From contig NZ_CP068771.1 of the NCBI RefSeq assembly GCF_018336935.1, positions 3,658,001-3,722,000 of the forward strand: 64,000 bases of DNA, written 5' to 3'. This document shows positions 10,926 through 20,389 of this stretch, piece after piece; the first letter of the stretch is position 1, and every line of letters starts with the position of its first letter. The notes below the pieces were generated by a model. That model searched no databases. It was given only the letters and a program-made list of their open reading frames with translations, and was not told the DNA's origin. Position numbers and translations under genes: made by a program. The DNA is from Serratia plymuthica. Lineage in GTDB: Bacteria; Pseudomonadota; Gammaproteobacteria; Enterobacterales; Enterobacteriaceae.

Positions 10926-12146
10926 ATGCAAAACCAAGGCATCAAAAAAATCGTTCTGGCGTACTCTGGCGGCCTGGATACTTCGGCCATCATTCCCTGG
11001 CTGAAAGAAAACTACGGCGGCTGCGAAGTGGTAGCGTTCGTGGCGGATATCGGCCAGGAGCGCAGCGATCTGGAAGGCGTGGAGCAAAAAGCCCTGCAAT
11101 CCGGTGCCTCTGAGTGTCACGTGGTTGATCTGCGTGAAGAATTCATCCGCGATTACGTCTATCCGGTTCTGCAGACCGGTGCGCTGTATGAAGGCAGCTA
11201 CCTGTTGGGCACTTCAATGGCGCGCCCGATTATCGCTAAAGCGCAGGTTGAGCTGGCGTTGAAAGTCGGCGCTGATGCGCTGTGCCACGGTGCAACCGGC
11301 AAAGGCAATGACCAGGTGCGTTTCGAAACCACCTACACCGCGCTGGCGCCACACCTGAAAGTGGTTGCGCCTTGGCGTGAGTGGAACCTGCGTTCCCGTG
11401 AAGCGCTGCTGGATTACCTGAAAGAGCGCAATATCCCGACGACTGCGTCTCTGGAAAAAATCTACAGCCGTGACGAGAACGCCTGGCATATCTCTACCGA
11501 AGGCGGCGTGCTCGAAAGCCCGTGGAATGCACCGAACAAAGACTGCTGGGTCTGGACCGTGGATCCGCAGGAAGCGCCGGACCAGCCTGAGCAAGTGACC
11601 ATCACCGTAGAAAAAGGCCGCGTTGTGGCGGTTAACGGCGAAGCGTTGAGCCCATACAAATGTCTGGAAACCCTGAACGTGCTGGGCGCCAAACATGGCG
11701 TGGGCCGGATCGACATCGTGGAAAACCGTCTGGTGGGCATCAAATCCCGCGGTTGCTACGAAACCCCGGGCGGCACCATCATGGTGGCGGCGCTGCGCGG
11801 CGTTGAGCAACTGGTTCTGGATCGCGACAGCTTCAAATGGCGCGAGCAGTTGGGCCTGGAAATGTCCTACGTGGTGTACGACGGCCGCTGGTTTGCTCCG
11901 CTGCGTCGTTCGCTGCAGGCCTCTGCAGAAGCGCTGGCCGAAGAAGTGAACGGCGAAGTGGTGCTGCAGCTGTACAAAGGCCAGGTGACGGCGATTCAGA
12001 AGAAATCCGCCAATAGCCTGTACTCTGAAGAGTTTGCGACCTTTGGCGAAGATGAAGTTTACGATCACAGCCACGCGGGCGGCTTTATCCGTCTGTTCTC
12101 GCTCTCTTCACGTATTCGCGCGTTGAACGAGAAAAAGAACAAGTAA
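10926..12146 (+). CDS. argG: Argininosuccinate synthase
   Basis: The enzyme joins citrulline and aspartate using ATP to give argininosuccinate. The real start is ATG 10926 ([20 protein letters not shown]), preceded by AAAAAGGAAAAG; the open frame runs back to 10779 inside argB, but that extension has no homology. It has 406 residues with the N-type ATP pyrophosphatase P-loop AYSGGLDTS near residue 12, and [15 protein letters not shown]. The gene sits between argB and argH; in E. coli argG is far from this cluster and is of a longer, different subtype. A terminator follows at 12172-12195. Confidence 0.97.
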   Translation: MQNQGIKKIVLAYSGGLDTSAIIPWLKENYGGCEVVAFVADIGQERSDLEGVEQKALQSGASECHVVDLREEFIRDYVYPVLQTGALYEGSYLLGTSMARPIIAKAQVELALKVGADALCHGATGKGNDQVRFETTYTALAPHLKVVAPWREWNLRSREALLDYLKERNIPTTASLEKIYSRDENAWHISTEGGVLESPWNAPNKDCWVWTVDPQEAPDQPEQVTITVEKGRVVAVNGEALSPYKCLETLNVLGAKHGVGRIDIVENRLVGIKSRGCYETPGGTIMVAALRGVEQLVLDRDSFKWREQLGLEMSYVVYDGRWFAPLRRSLQASAEALAEEVNGEVVLQLYKGQVTAIQKKSANSLYSEEFATFGEDEVYDHSHAGGFIRLFSLSSRIRALNEKKNK

Positions 12147-12171
12147 TTTCATTATTCGGCGTGACTTGTTA

Positions 12172-12195
12172 AGGGCGCAGCGTGCTGCGCCTTTT
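12172..12195 (+). terminator. Hairpin terminator between argG and argH
   Basis: Stem GGCGCAGC (12174-12181) with GCTGCGCC (12184-12191), followed by TTTTCGT; the T run is short. Read-through into argH may be partial. Confidence 0.7.
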
Positions 12196-12207
12196 CGTAT
12201 AAAATTA

Positions 12208-12331
12208 ATACCCTAAATAATTCGAATTGCACGAAGGCGGCAAGAGCGAGGATCCCGATGAGCTTACATCGCTAAGTGATTCGGGTGAGCGTCCGCAGCC
12301 GACAGATCTGCAGCTCGAAGTATGACGGGTA
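12208..12331. repeat. ERIC (IRU) repeat, full length
   Basis: A roughly 124-bp element running from TACCCTAAATAATTCGA-type end to AGTATGACGGGTA-type end. The central inverted repeat (GAGCTTACATCGCTAAGTGA, 12259-12278) corresponds to the ERIC core. It fills the argG-argH gap and ends just before the argH ribosome site, so it will be transcribed with the operon and may fold as a hairpin. Confidence 0.88.
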
Positions 12332-12344
12332 CAGGAGTAAAAGT

Positions 12345-13718
12345 ATGGCACTTTGGGGCGGACGGTTCAGTCAGGCGGCAGATCAGCGGTTCAAACAGTT
12401 AAACGACTCTCTGCGCTTTGACTATCGCCTGGCAGAACAGGACATTGTTGGCTCTGTGGCCTGGTCGAAAGCGCTGGTCACCGTCAACGTGCTGACGGCA
12501 ACCGAACAGCAACAGCTTGAGCAGGCTTTGAGCGTGTTGTTGGAAGAAGTGCAGGCTGACCCGCAGGCAATTGTCAGCAGCGATGCGGAAGATATTCACA
12601 GCTGGGTGGAGCAGAAGCTGATCGACAAAGTCGGCGATCTGGGCAAGAAGCTGCATACCGGCCGTAGCCGTAACGATCAGGTCGCGACCGATCTGAAACT
12701 GTGGTGCAAACAGCAAATCGGCGAACTGCATCAGGCCATCGTGCAACTGCAGCAGGCGCTGGTGGAAACTGCCGAAGCCAATCAGGATGCGGTGATGCCG
12801 GGTTATACCCACTTGCAGCGCGCGCAACCGGTCACTTTCGCTCACTGGTGTCTGGCCTATGTTGAAATGCTGGCGCGCGATGAAAGCCGCCTGCAAGATA
12901 CGCTCAAGCGCCTGGACGTCAGCCCGCTGGGCAGCGGCGCGTTGGCCGGCACCGCTTATCCGATCGATCGTGAACAGCTTGCCGGTTGGTTGGGCTTTGC
13001 CTCGGCCACCCGCAACAGCCTGGACAGCGTTTCCGACCGCGATCACGTGCTGGAGCTGCTGTCGAATGCTTCCATCAGCATGGTGCACCTGTCGCGCTTT
13101 GCCGAAGACCTGATCTTCTTCAACAGCGGCGAAGCGGCGTTTGTCGATCTGTCCGACCGCGTAACCTCCGGCTCTTCGTTGATGCCGCAGAAGAAAAACC
13201 CGGATGCGCTGGAGCTTATCCGCGGCAAATGCGGCCGTGTGCAGGGTGCATTGACCGGCATGATGATGACGCTGAAAGGCTTGCCGCTGGCGTATAACAA
13301 AGACATGCAGGAAGACAAGGAAGGGCTGTTCGACGCGCTCGATACCTGGATGGATTGCCTGCAGATGGCGGCGCTGGTGCTGGACGGCATTCAGGTGAAA
13401 CGCCCACGCTGCAAAGAGGCGGCTGAGCAGGGTTATGCCAACTCGACCGAACTGGCGGACTATCTGGTCGCCAAAGGCGTGCCGTTCCGTGAGGCGCACC
13501 ATATCGTCGGTGAGGCGGTGGTCGAAGCCATCCAACAGGGCAAGGCGCTTGAGGCGCTGACGCTGACCGAATTGCAGAAATTCAGTGCGGTGATTGGCGA
13601 CGACGTGTACCCGATTTTGGCGCTGCAATCTTGCCTGGACAAGCGTTCGGCCAAGGGTGGCGTTTCTCCTCAGCAGGTCGCCAGCGCGATCGCCGAAGCG
13701 AAACAGCGGTTGGCTTAA
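12345..13718 (+). CDS. argH: Argininosuccinate lyase
   Basis: The enzyme splits argininosuccinate to arginine and fumarate, the last step of the pathway. The start is ATG 12345 ([16 protein letters not shown]), with AGGAG at 12333; the reading frame extends back to 12276 only because the ERIC repeat happens to be open there. It has 457 residues, as in E. coli. The signature [12 protein letters not shown] near residue 280, with the catalytic serine loop, is intact. [14 protein letters not shown] near residue 105 and TPHLQ-like YTHLQRAQP are substrate-binding motifs. A hairpin with a short T run follows at 13728-13749. Confidence 0.97.
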   Translation: MALWGGRFSQAADQRFKQLNDSLRFDYRLAEQDIVGSVAWSKALVTVNVLTATEQQQLEQALSVLLEEVQADPQAIVSSDAEDIHSWVEQKLIDKVGDLGKKLHTGRSRNDQVATDLKLWCKQQIGELHQAIVQLQQALVETAEANQDAVMPGYTHLQRAQPVTFAHWCLAYVEMLARDESRLQDTLKRLDVSPLGSGALAGTAYPIDREQLAGWLGFASATRNSLDSVSDRDHVLELLSNASISMVHLSRFAEDLIFFNSGEAAFVDLSDRVTSGSSLMPQKKNPDALELIRGKCGRVQGALTGMMMTLKGLPLAYNKDMQEDKEGLFDALDTWMDCLQMAALVLDGIQVKRPRCKEAAEQGYANSTELADYLVAKGVPFREAHHIVGEAVVEAIQQGKALEALTLTELQKFSAVIGDDVYPILALQSCLDKRSAKGGVSPQQVASAIAEAKQRLA

Positions 13719-13727
13719 ACGACGTAG

Positions 13728-13749
13728 GGGCAGCCTTAAGCTGCCCTTT
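13728..13749 (+). terminator. Terminator after argH
   Basis: Stem GGGCAGC (13728-13734) with GCTGCCC (13740-13746), then TTTA. It also lies just past the 3' end of the convergent hicB-like gene and may act for both. Confidence 0.7.
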
Positions 13750-13754
13750 ATTGA

Positions 13755-14081
13755 TTACCCTGCCAGCCGAGCGCAAAGATAACGGTTTAAGCTGACACCT
13801 TCCTCTATAGCATTGATCGCCAGACGCCGATGTTGTTCGGGTGTCATGCGCAGTACCAGCTTGCCGCTGAAGTTTTTCTCTGCCATAGCCTGTGGCGGTA
13901 TTTCCCCTTGTGCCAGCATGTCGTTGATCACCTCTCTGACCCGCTTTTCAATGCCATCCAGCGCCGCGGTGCGGGTAGTGGCCAGCCATGACAGGGATGG
14001 GAATTCGGTACAGAGCCCGACATATTCGTTATCTTCCGCCGACCAGGTGATGCGATAAGTGTAATGTTCATGCTTTTCCAT
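13755..14081 (-). CDS. hicB: HicB-family antitoxin
   Basis: A 108-residue protein with an N-terminal partly degraded RNase-H-like HicB fold (YTYRITWSAEDNEYVGLCTEFPSLS) and a C-terminal ribbon-helix-helix-like segment (GKLVLRMTPEQHRRLAINAIEEGVSLNRYLCARLAG). This is the HicB arrangement in which the first domain covers the toxin and the second binds DNA. I set the start at 14081 because GGAGGAA lies just upstream; an upstream open stretch to 14216 overlaps the toxin gene in another frame. It is translationally coupled to the HicA-type gene (14-base overlap). The gene symbol is by family, not by a specific orthologue. Confidence 0.85.
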   Translation of the reverse strand: MEKHEHYTYRITWSAEDNEYVGLCTEFPSLSWLATTRTAALDGIEKRVREVINDMLAQGEIPPQAMAEKNFSGKLVLRMTPEQHRRLAINAIEEGVSLNRYLCARLAG

Positions 14082-14328
14082 GTTCTTCCTCCATTCTGGC
14101 CAATGCGGCAATGACTTGTTTAACCTGATACACCTTTGCCATACCGCTGTTTCCTCGTTGTATATTGACCCGGGGGTCGCCAGGCCAGGGCATGCGGTAA
14201 ACCTGGTGGCTGCCACTGTTCAAGTGCGGTTCACCAAACCATTGCGTGCAGATTTTCACTAACTCAGTAAACCTGATACTGCTCTGTCGTTGCTGTAGAT
14301 GGTTGATGGCATCCCTGATTCCTTTCAT
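14068..14328 (-). CDS. hicA: HicA-family mRNA-interferase toxin
   Basis: An 86-residue protein with a dsRBD-like HicA layout: a short helix region, then LNSGSHQVYRMPWPGD containing the GSHxxY motif with the presumed catalytic His41, then VYQVKQVIAALARM at the C-terminus. HicA toxins cleave mRNA during translation. It is slightly longer than the minimal HicA proteins (about 60 residues), with an N-terminal extension of about 15 residues. The toxin-first order and the overlap with the antitoxin are typical. The palindrome at 14347-14360 just upstream is a likely autoregulatory operator. Activity is inferred. Confidence 0.82.
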   Translation of the reverse strand: MKGIRDAINHLQQRQSSIRFTELVKICTQWFGEPHLNSGSHQVYRMPWPGDPRVNIQRGNSGMAKVYQVKQVIAALARMEEEHGKA

Positions 14329-14346
14329 GTCAGCACCTTATTTTAG

Positions 14347-14360
14347 TATCAATATTGATA
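14347..14360. promoter_or_regulatory. Palindromic operator candidate of hicAB
   Basis: A perfect 14-bp palindrome TATCAATATTGATA lies 19 bases upstream of hicA, where a HicB ribbon-helix-helix dimer would be expected to bind. Confidence 0.55.
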
Positions 14361-14439
14361 TCATTTCAATGGGTGGGTAAAAAATGAACGGTTAGGTGCA
14401 GAACAGCAAGCAGGAAGCGAGAAGAGTGGAATACGATGC

Positions 14440-14466
14440 GCAAAAACCGGGCGCGGGGGCCCGGTT
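14440..14466 (-). terminator. Terminator of the dehydrogenase remnant
   Basis: Minus-strand stem AACCGGGC / GCCCGGTT (arms 14445-14452 and 14459-14466) followed by a T run (AAAAA at 14442-14446 on plus, partly in the stem). It lies just beyond the stop of the remnant at 14491. Confidence 0.75.
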
Positions 14467-14490
14467 GAAATAGATAGTAGAGGGAAAAGG

Positions 14491-14637
14491 CTACTCGTCC
14501 GGGCAGCGCTGGCAGCGTTCCGCCTCGGCCTCACCCAGTTTGAGCTTGGCCTGCAGGTCGCGCAGTGCGGTGCGCAGGCCTTCTTCGCTCACCGGGTGGT
14601 AGAACGGCATATCCAGCATCTGGTTGATGGTCATCTG
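14491..14637 (-). pseudogene. 3' remnant of a dihydrolipoyl-dehydrogenase-like gene
   Basis: About 48 codons ending at 14491 read [19 protein letters not shown] and then [12 protein letters not shown]. This looks like the extreme C-terminus of the dimerisation domain of pyridine-nucleotide disulphide oxidoreductases of the Lpd type. The catalytic and nucleotide-binding parts are missing: upstream, the frame runs straight into the terminator hairpin of the peroxiredoxin gene. Its own terminator at 14440-14466 is still present, so the 5' part was deleted. A small functional peptide cannot be ruled out but no ribosome site is evident. Confidence 0.6.
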
Positions 14638-14648
14638 CTGCTGAAAGG

Positions 14649-14678
14649 TAAAAAAAGGCGGGCCGGAGCCCGCCAAAA
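14649..14678 (-). terminator. Terminator of the peroxiredoxin gene
   Basis: Minus-strand stem GGCGGGC / GCCCGCC (14657-14663 with 14668-14674), then a run of seven T (plus-strand A run 14650-14656). Confidence 0.9.
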
Positions 14679-14707
14679 TTCACGTTGGCTTCGTTATTAT
14701 TGATTGA

Positions 14708-15439
14708 TCAGGCTGACAGGAAATTTTCCAGGTCATCGCTGCCGCCGATGTGACGGCCGCCGATAAACACCTGAGGTACGGTGGCGCGGCCGCTGACGGC
14801 GCGCAGGCTGATGGTGGTAGCGTCTTTGCCCAGCACGATCTCTTCATACTGGATACCGTGTTCTTGCAGCATCTGTTTGGCTTTGGCGCAGAACGGGCAG
14901 CCGGGCTTGGTGAACAGCGAAACCGATTCCTGCACTTTGAATTCCGGCGCCAGGTATTTCAGCATGGTGTCGGCGTCAGAGACTTCAAACGGATCGCCCG
15001 GCTTGTTGGGCTCGACGAACATTTTTTCCACCACGCCGTTGCGCACCAGCATCGAGTAACGCCATGAACGTGGACCAAAGCCCAGATCGGCTTTCTCGAC
15101 CAGCATGTTCATGCCTTTGGTGAACTCACCGTTGCCATCGGGTACGAAGGTGATGTTCTCGGCGTGCTGATCGGCTTTCCAGGCGTTCATCACGAAGGTG
15201 TCGTTCACCGAGACGCACAAGATGCTGTCAACGCCGTGCTGTTTGAATACGCTGGACAGCTCGTTGTAACGTGGCAAATGGCTGGAAGAGCAGGTTGGGG
15301 TAAACGCGCCCGGCAGAGAAAATACGATGACGGTTTTATCTTTGAACAGGTCATTGGTGGTGACATCAATCCATTGGTCGCCCTGACGGGTGTGGAAAGT
15401 AACCTGAGGAACTTTTTTGCCTTCTTGGCTGGTAAACAT
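14708..15439 (-). CDS. Hybrid peroxiredoxin-glutaredoxin
   Basis: A 243-residue fusion of a Prx5-type peroxiredoxin and a glutaredoxin, which reduces hydroperoxides with glutathione in the cytoplasm. The peroxidatic cysteine is Cys50 in [11 protein letters not shown]; residues about 1-165 form the Prx domain. From about residue 172 the glutaredoxin domain begins with [16 protein letters not shown] (CPFC at 181-184) and contains TVPQVFIGG and IGGSDDL. The layout and sequence resemble the characterised Haemophilus hybrid Prx5. It is divergent from oxyR, so peroxide induction through OxyR is likely but inferred. It ends at a strong terminator. Confidence 0.95.
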   Translation of the reverse strand: MFTSQEGKKVPQVTFHTRQGDQWIDVTTNDLFKDKTVIVFSLPGAFTPTCSSSHLPRYNELSSVFKQHGVDSILCVSVNDTFVMNAWKADQHAENITFVPDGNGEFTKGMNMLVEKADLGFGPRSWRYSMLVRNGVVEKMFVEPNKPGDPFEVSDADTMLKYLAPEFKVQESVSLFTKPGCPFCAKAKQMLQEHGIQYEEIVLGKDATTISLRAVSGRATVPQVFIGGRHIGGSDDLENFLSA

Positions 15440-15589
15440 GGATTAACCCTTTAATTAGGAAAATAATTTTTTGCTGTTAGCGCTGTATCGCTTCGTTAAG
15501 ACACATTATTGACGTCGGGGGTTGATAGATCTAATCGCTCATTGCTATCTTATCTATCGCCATGAGCTATCATGGTCTGGAGGGAAAAA
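15440..15589. promoter_or_regulatory. Divergent prx-grx / oxyR control region
   Basis: This 150-bp region separates the hybrid peroxiredoxin from oxyR. It contains several ATAG/CTAT half-motifs (GATAGATC near 15525, then GCTATC, TCTATC and GCTATC at 15545-15571) of the type OxyR recognises. The exact spacing does not match the consensus cleanly, so the site is tentative. Confidence 0.45.
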
Positions 15590-16507
15590 ATGAATATTCG
15601 TGATTTAGAGTACCTGGTCGCCTTGGCCGAGCATCGGCATTTCCGCCGTGCCGCCGATTCATGCCATGTTAGCCAACCCACTCTCAGTGGGCAGATCCGC
15701 AAGCTGGAAGACGAACTGGGCGTGATGTTACTCGAACGTACCAGCCGCAAGGTGTTATTCACCCAGGCGGGCCTGTTGCTGGTGGAGCAGGCGCGTACCG
15801 TGCTGCGCGAAGTCAAAGTCCTGAAAGAGATGGCCAGCCAACAAGGGGAAGCGATGTCAGGGCCGCTGCATATCGGCTTGATCCCGACCGTCGGGCCTTA
15901 TTTGTTGCCGCAGATCATTCCTACCCTGCACAAAACCTTTCCCAAGCTGGAAATGTACCTGCATGAAGCGCAGACCCATCAGCTGCTGGCGCAGCTCGAC
16001 AGCGGCAAGCTGGACTGCGCCATTCTGGCGCTGGTGAAGGAAACGGAAGCCTTTATCGAAGTACCGCTATTTGATGAGCCGATGAAGCTGGCGGTGTATT
16101 CCGATCACCCATGGGCGCAGCGCGATCGCGTGGCGATGCCGGATTTGGCGGGCGAAAAACTGCTGATGCTGGAAGACGGCCACTGCCTGCGCGATCAGGC
16201 GATGGGCTTTTGCTTCCAGGCGGGGGCGGACGAGGATACTCACTTCCGCGCGACCAGTCTGGAAACGCTGCGCAATATGGTGGCGGCAGGCAGCGGCATT
16301 ACCCTGTTGCCAACGCTTGCGGTACCGTCGCAGCGTGAGCGAGACGGCGTCTGCTACCTCGACTGTTATAAACCGGAACCGAAGCGCACCATTGCGCTGG
16401 TGTACCGCCCCGGTTCCCCATTGCGCAGTCGTTATGAGCAATTGGCCGAGGCGATCCGCGAGCACATGCAGAACTACTTCAGTACCACGTTAAAACAGGC
16501 GGTTTAG
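15590..16507 (+). CDS. oxyR: Hydrogen-peroxide sensor and activator OxyR
   Basis: A LysR-type activator of peroxide-defence genes. The start [18 protein letters not shown] at 15590 gives 305 residues, exactly the E. coli length; six codons upstream (15572) are also open but lack homology. The N-terminal HTH spans about residues 18-37 ([20 protein letters not shown]). The redox-active pair is present: Cys199 in LEDGHC and Cys208 in MGFCF. The last 18 bases overlap the end of the convergent sthA. Its neighbour is a peroxide-reducing enzyme, consistent with local regulation. The small RNA oxyS of E. coli is not evident here. Confidence 0.97.
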   Translation: MNIRDLEYLVALAEHRHFRRAADSCHVSQPTLSGQIRKLEDELGVMLLERTSRKVLFTQAGLLLVEQARTVLREVKVLKEMASQQGEAMSGPLHIGLIPTVGPYLLPQIIPTLHKTFPKLEMYLHEAQTHQLLAQLDSGKLDCAILALVKETEAFIEVPLFDEPMKLAVYSDHPWAQRDRVAMPDLAGEKLLMLEDGHCLRDQAMGFCFQAGADEDTHFRATSLETLRNMVAAGSGITLLPTLAVPSQRERDGVCYLDCYKPEPKRTIALVYRPGSPLRSRYEQLAEAIREHMQNYFSTTLKQAV

Positions 16508-17887
16508 ACCGTTTAGCGCTGCCACCCGGTAGGCTTCGGCCATGGTCGGATAGTTGAAGGTCGTATTAACGAAATATTCGATAGTATTGCCTTCACCTTT
16601 CTGTTCCATGATCGCCTGACCGATGTGGATGATCTCCGCCGCACGCTCGCCGAAGCAGTGGATCCCGAGGATCTGCAGGGTGTCGCGGTGGAACAGGATC
16701 TTCAGGCTGCCGACGTTCATCCCGGCAATCTGCGCACGTGCCAGATGCTTGAACTGGGCGCGGCCCACTTCGTACGGCACTTTCATCGCCGTCAGTTCCT
16801 GCTCGGTTTTGCCGACGGAACTGATTTCCGGAATGGTGTAGATACCGGTCGGGATATCTTCGATCAGATGTCCACTGGCTTCGCCGGAGGCGATCGCCTG
16901 TGCGGCGATGCGGCCCTGATCGTAAGCGGCGGATGCCAGGCTCGGATAACCAATCACGTCACCCACGGCGTAAATGTGCGCCAGCGCGGTTTGGTACATG
17001 CTGTTCACTTTCAGCAGGCCGCGGCTGTCCGACTCCAGACCGACATTCTCCAGCCCGAGTGAATCGGTGTTGCCGGTACGCCCGTTGGCGTACAGCAGGC
17101 AATCCGCTTTCACCTTCTTGCCGGATTTCAGGTGAACAATCACGCCGTCTTCGGTGCCTTCGATCTTCTCGAACTCTTCGTTGTGACGGATCACCACGCC
17201 GTTGTTCCAGAAGTGGTATGACAGCGAGTCCGACATTTCCTGATCGAGGAATGCCAGCAGGCGATCGCGGGTGTTGATCAGATCCACCTTCACGTTAAGA
17301 CCACGGAAAATCGACGCATATTCACAGCCGATCACCCCTGCGCCGTAAATGATCACGTGGCGCGGTTCGTGGCTCAGTTCGAGAATGGAATCGCTGTCAT
17401 AGATGCGCGGATGGTTAAAGTCGACGCTGGCCGGGTGGTAAGGGCGCGAGCCGCAGGCGATCACGATATGATCGGCGCGAATGGTGTCCTGAGTGCCATC
17501 CATGTAGCTGACGCTGACGGTATTGGCGTCGATAAAGCGTGCATCGCCGGCGAACAGTTTGCACTGGTTGCGTTCATAGAAACCCTGGCGCATTCGGGTT
17601 TGCTGATTAATGACGTTATCGGCGTGGCGTAAAATGTCAGGGAAGGTTGCACTGAGCGTGCGTGAATTGTTGTAAAGCGGGTTCTGGTTGAATTCGATAA
17701 TGCGGCTGACGGCGTGGCGGAGGGCTTTGGACGGGATGGTACCCCAATGAGTACATCCGCCGCCCACATTATTGTACCGTTCGATAACGGCCACGCGGGC
17801 GCCCTGTTTCACCAGCCCCATAGCGGCACCTTCACCACCAGGGCCCGAGCCAATTACAATGGCATCAAATTGATAGTGCTGTTGCAT
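16490..17887 (-). CDS. sthA: Soluble pyridine nucleotide transhydrogenase
   Basis: A cytoplasmic FAD enzyme that moves hydride between NADPH and NAD+. It has 465 residues against 466 in E. coli. The N-terminal [17 protein letters not shown] loop, [15 protein letters not shown] (the disulphide-region equivalent, with only one cysteine, as in SthA), the second nucleotide loop [15 protein letters not shown] and the C-terminal dimerisation region [17 protein letters not shown] are all in place. Its stop lies within the last codons of oxyR. fabR is divergent upstream. The same sthA-fabR-yijD-trmA-btuB order exists in E. coli. Confidence 0.97.
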   Translation of the reverse strand: MQQHYQFDAIVIGSGPGGEGAAMGLVKQGARVAVIERYNNVGGGCTHWGTIPSKALRHAVSRIIEFNQNPLYNNSRTLSATFPDILRHADNVINQQTRMRQGFYERNQCKLFAGDARFIDANTVSVSYMDGTQDTIRADHIVIACGSRPYHPASVDFNHPRIYDSDSILELSHEPRHVIIYGAGVIGCEYASIFRGLNVKVDLINTRDRLLAFLDQEMSDSLSYHFWNNGVVIRHNEEFEKIEGTEDGVIVHLKSGKKVKADCLLYANGRTGNTDSLGLENVGLESDSRGLLKVNSMYQTALAHIYAVGDVIGYPSLASAAYDQGRIAAQAIASGEASGHLIEDIPTGIYTIPEISSVGKTEQELTAMKVPYEVGRAQFKHLARAQIAGMNVGSLKILFHRDTLQILGIHCFGERAAEIIHIGQAIMEQKGEGNTIEYFVNTTFNYPTMAEAYRVAALNGLNRLF

Positions 17888-18103
17888 GTAGGAGAGACCT
17901 GTTCTTATACAAAATTACAACGGTATCTTAACATCATAGCGCTGAGCGCCCAATCACCATTAGTCTTTTTGAGGCAAAGCACAAATGGTACAGGCTGAAA
18001 CTGTGACAGGACGCGTTTGTATAAATGCTGTTGCAATAAAATTTGCTATATTGCCGACTCAGCGGCGTTAGACTCAATGAATGGATCTTATCTGGATATG
18101 CAT

Positions 18104-18736
18104 ATGGGCGTCAGAGCACAACAAAAAGAACGGACTCGTCGTTCCCTCATTGAGGCGGCATTCAGCCAGCTAAGCGCCGAACGCAGCTTTGCCAGCCTGA
18201 GTTTGCGCGAGGTCTCACGCGAGGCGGGCATCGCGCCCACATCATTTTACCGCCACTTCCGTGACGTGGACGAGCTTGGGCTAACCATGGTCGATGAGAG
18301 TGGCCTGATGCTGCGCCAACTGATGCGGCAGGCACGTCAGCGTATCGCCAAGGGCGGCAGCGTGATCCGCACCTCGGTCTCCACTTTTATGGAGTTTATC
18401 GGCAATAATCCCAACGCCTTCCGCCTGCTGTTGCGTGAGCGTTCCGGTACTTCAGCCGCCTTCCGTGCGGCGGTGGCACGCGAGATCCAACATTTTATCG
18501 CCGAGCTGGCGGATTACCTCGAGCTGGAAAACCATATGCCGCGCAGCTTCACCGAAGCGCAGGCGGAAGCCATGGTGACCATCGTGTTCAGCGCCGGCGC
18601 CGAAGCGCTGGACATTGACATCGACCAACGGCGTCGGCTTGAGGAACGTTTAGTGTTGCAACTGCGGATGATTTCCAAGGGCGCTTATTACTGGTATCGC
18701 CGCGAGCAAGAAAAAGCTTCTGTGTCCCACGTATAA
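18104..18736 (+). CDS. fabR: TetR-family repressor of unsaturated fatty acid synthesis
   Basis: FabR represses fabA/fabB in response to the unsaturated-to-saturated acyl ratio. The protein is nearly identical to E. coli FabR from [20 protein letters not shown] onward. The TetR HTH covers about residues 28-50 ([19 protein letters not shown]). I chose ATG 18104 (210 residues) because homology begins there. In-frame starts at 18098, 18077 and further upstream exist, and some annotations use longer forms. The ribosome site is weak for all. yijD follows 13 bases after the stop and is presumably cotranscribed. Confidence 0.93.
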   Translation: MGVRAQQKERTRRSLIEAAFSQLSAERSFASLSLREVSREAGIAPTSFYRHFRDVDELGLTMVDESGLMLRQLMRQARQRIAKGGSVIRTSVSTFMEFIGNNPNAFRLLLRERSGTSAAFRAAVAREIQHFIAELADYLELENHMPRSFTEAQAEAMVTIVFSAGAEALDIDIDQRRRLEERLVLQLRMISKGAYYWYRREQEKASVSHV

Positions 18737-18749
18737 AAGGTAGAAAGTG

Positions 18750-19118
18750 ATGGAAAAATCAGGCCGTGAGAATGGCACTTTACTGCTGGCGTTGATTGCC
18801 GGTCTTTCAATCAACGGTTCGTTTGCCGCCTTGTTCAGCTCGGTGGTACCGTTTTCTATTTTCCCGATAATCGCTTTGGTTCTGGCGGTGTACTGCCTGC
18901 ACCAGCGCTATCTGCATCGCGTCATGCCGGACGGCATGCCAAAGCTGGCCGCCGCCTGTTTCCTGTTGGGGGTGCTGTTATACAGTGCGATCGTGCGCGC
19001 TGAATACCCGCAGATTGGCTCTAACTTCTTGCCGGCGATTGTCGCTGTGGCGCTGGTGCTCTGGATTGGCGTGAAGCTGAAGGCGCGCAAGGCGCCGGAG
19101 GGGAGTTCGCAGGTATAA
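18750..19118 (+). CDS. yijD: DUF1422 inner-membrane protein YijD
   Basis: A 122-residue membrane protein of unknown function with four hydrophobic segments ([19 protein letters not shown], the next ending in [10 protein letters not shown], then [18 protein letters not shown] and [15 protein letters not shown]). It matches E. coli YijD over the full length. ATG 18750 is the start; a GTG one codon upstream is in frame. It is the second gene of the fabR operon, so a role in membrane lipid homeostasis is a guess from context only. Confidence 0.93.
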   Translation: MEKSGRENGTLLLALIAGLSINGSFAALFSSVVPFSIFPIIALVLAVYCLHQRYLHRVMPDGMPKLAAACFLLGVLLYSAIVRAEYPQIGSNFLPAIVAVALVLWIGVKLKARKAPEGSSQV

Positions 19119-19159
19119 AGGTGACCAGGCAGGGGCGCAACAACGCCGCCCCTGTCGGG

Positions 19160-20263
19160 TTAAACGCGTTTTTCCAACAGCACGCCGCATTCCATATGAT
19201 GGGTGTACGGGAACTGATCAAACAGCGCCAGGCGACTGACCCGGTGCGTCTCCTGCAGCGTTTCCAGGTTGGCGCACAGCGTTTCCGGGTTGCATGAGAT
19301 ATACAGAATACGCGGATAGGTTTGCACCATTTTTACCGTTTCATCGTCCAGCCCGCTGCGCGGCGGATCGACAAAAATGGTTTCGCAGTTATAGCTGCTC
19401 AGATCGATACCTTTCAGCCGGTTAAACTCCCGCACCCCGTTCATCGCCTGGGTAAAATCTTCCGCCGCCATGCGGATAATCTGTACGTTATCGATATGGT
19501 TGGCCGCAATGTTGTACTGCGCCGCGGCGACCGAAGGTTTGGCGATTTCGGTGGCCAACACCCGCTCGAAGTTACGCGCCAGCGCCAGCGAGAAGTTGCC
19601 GTTGCCGCAGTAGAGTTCCAGCAAATCGCCTTTAGAGCCTGCCGTTACGTCCAGTGCCCATTCCAGCATCTGTATATTCATCGCGGCGTTCGGCTGGGTG
19701 AAGCTGTTTTCCACCTGGCGGTAGATCATGTCGCGGCCGGCGACCGGCAGGACTTCGTCCACGTAATCCTGATCCAGCATGATTTTCATTTTCGACGCGC
19801 GGCCAATCAGCTGCAAATCAAAGCCTTGCGCGCGCAGGTTGTCACGCAGCTTTTCGGCTTGTTGTTGCCAGGCTTCATCCAGTTTGCGGTGATACAGCAA
19901 CGAAGCAATGATTTTGCCGCTGCGGGTCGACAGATAGTCAATCTGGAACAGCTTGCGGCGCAGGAGGGGCTCCGGCTTGATAGCGGCGATCAGCGCGCTC
20001 ATCAGGCGGTTAATCAATTCGCTGGCGGCCGGGAACCGATCGACGCGGATGCGTTGCTTGGTCTGCTGGTCAAACATGATGTGGTACATCTCGTCTTCAT
20101 CATGCCAGATGCGGAATTCGGCGCGCATGCGGTAATGCTCGACTTGCGAGCGGAACACTTCCGGCTCGGCTGCCGTGAACGGTGACATCAGCGTCTTCAG
20201 CCGGGCAGTTTTCTCCGCCAGTTGGTCATCGTAACGTTCAATAGGCAAATTCTCGGGCGTCAT
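19160..20263 (-). CDS. trmA: tRNA (uracil-5-)-methyltransferase
   Basis: TrmA methylates U54 in the T loop of tRNA using SAM (it also modifies tmRNA). It has 367 residues, as in E. coli. The SAM site [17 protein letters not shown] is near residue 215. [12 protein letters not shown] is near 300, and the nucleophilic cysteine sits in [12 protein letters not shown] near residue 325. The C-terminal [17 protein letters not shown] carries the catalytic glutamate. It is convergent with yijD across a 41-base gap that contains a GC-rich hairpin without a T run. Divergent upstream is the cobalamin riboswitch of btuB. Confidence 0.97.
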   Translation of the reverse strand: MTPENLPIERYDDQLAEKTARLKTLMSPFTAAEPEVFRSQVEHYRMRAEFRIWHDEDEMYHIMFDQQTKQRIRVDRFPAASELINRLMSALIAAIKPEPLLRRKLFQIDYLSTRSGKIIASLLYHRKLDEAWQQQAEKLRDNLRAQGFDLQLIGRASKMKIMLDQDYVDEVLPVAGRDMIYRQVENSFTQPNAAMNIQMLEWALDVTAGSKGDLLELYCGNGNFSLALARNFERVLATEIAKPSVAAAQYNIAANHIDNVQIIRMAAEDFTQAMNGVREFNRLKGIDLSSYNCETIFVDPPRSGLDDETVKMVQTYPRILYISCNPETLCANLETLQETHRVSRLALFDQFPYTHHMECGVLLEKRV

Positions 20264-20389
20264 GTTTCTTCTCGTCAGGCAAATTTGATCAGCGGGGATT
20301 GTAGGGAATCAGCCCGTGAAGTCCAGTTTTGTCGTGTTTATTATTTGTAACATTGGTGGAAGTCTAGACATCTATTTACATTGATCGTA

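Noticed and set aside
12399..13628. 409-codon antisense frame inside argH
   Set aside because: Mirror of a confident gene; residue make-up (Gln, His, Arg rich) is typical of antisense frames here.
15440..15589. OxyS small RNA divergent from oxyR
   Set aside because: The space is taken by the peroxiredoxin promoter and no OxyS-like hairpins were recognised.
19130..19154. GC hairpin CAGGGGCG / CGCCCCTG between yijD and trmA as a terminator
   Set aside because: No T run on either strand; left uncalled.
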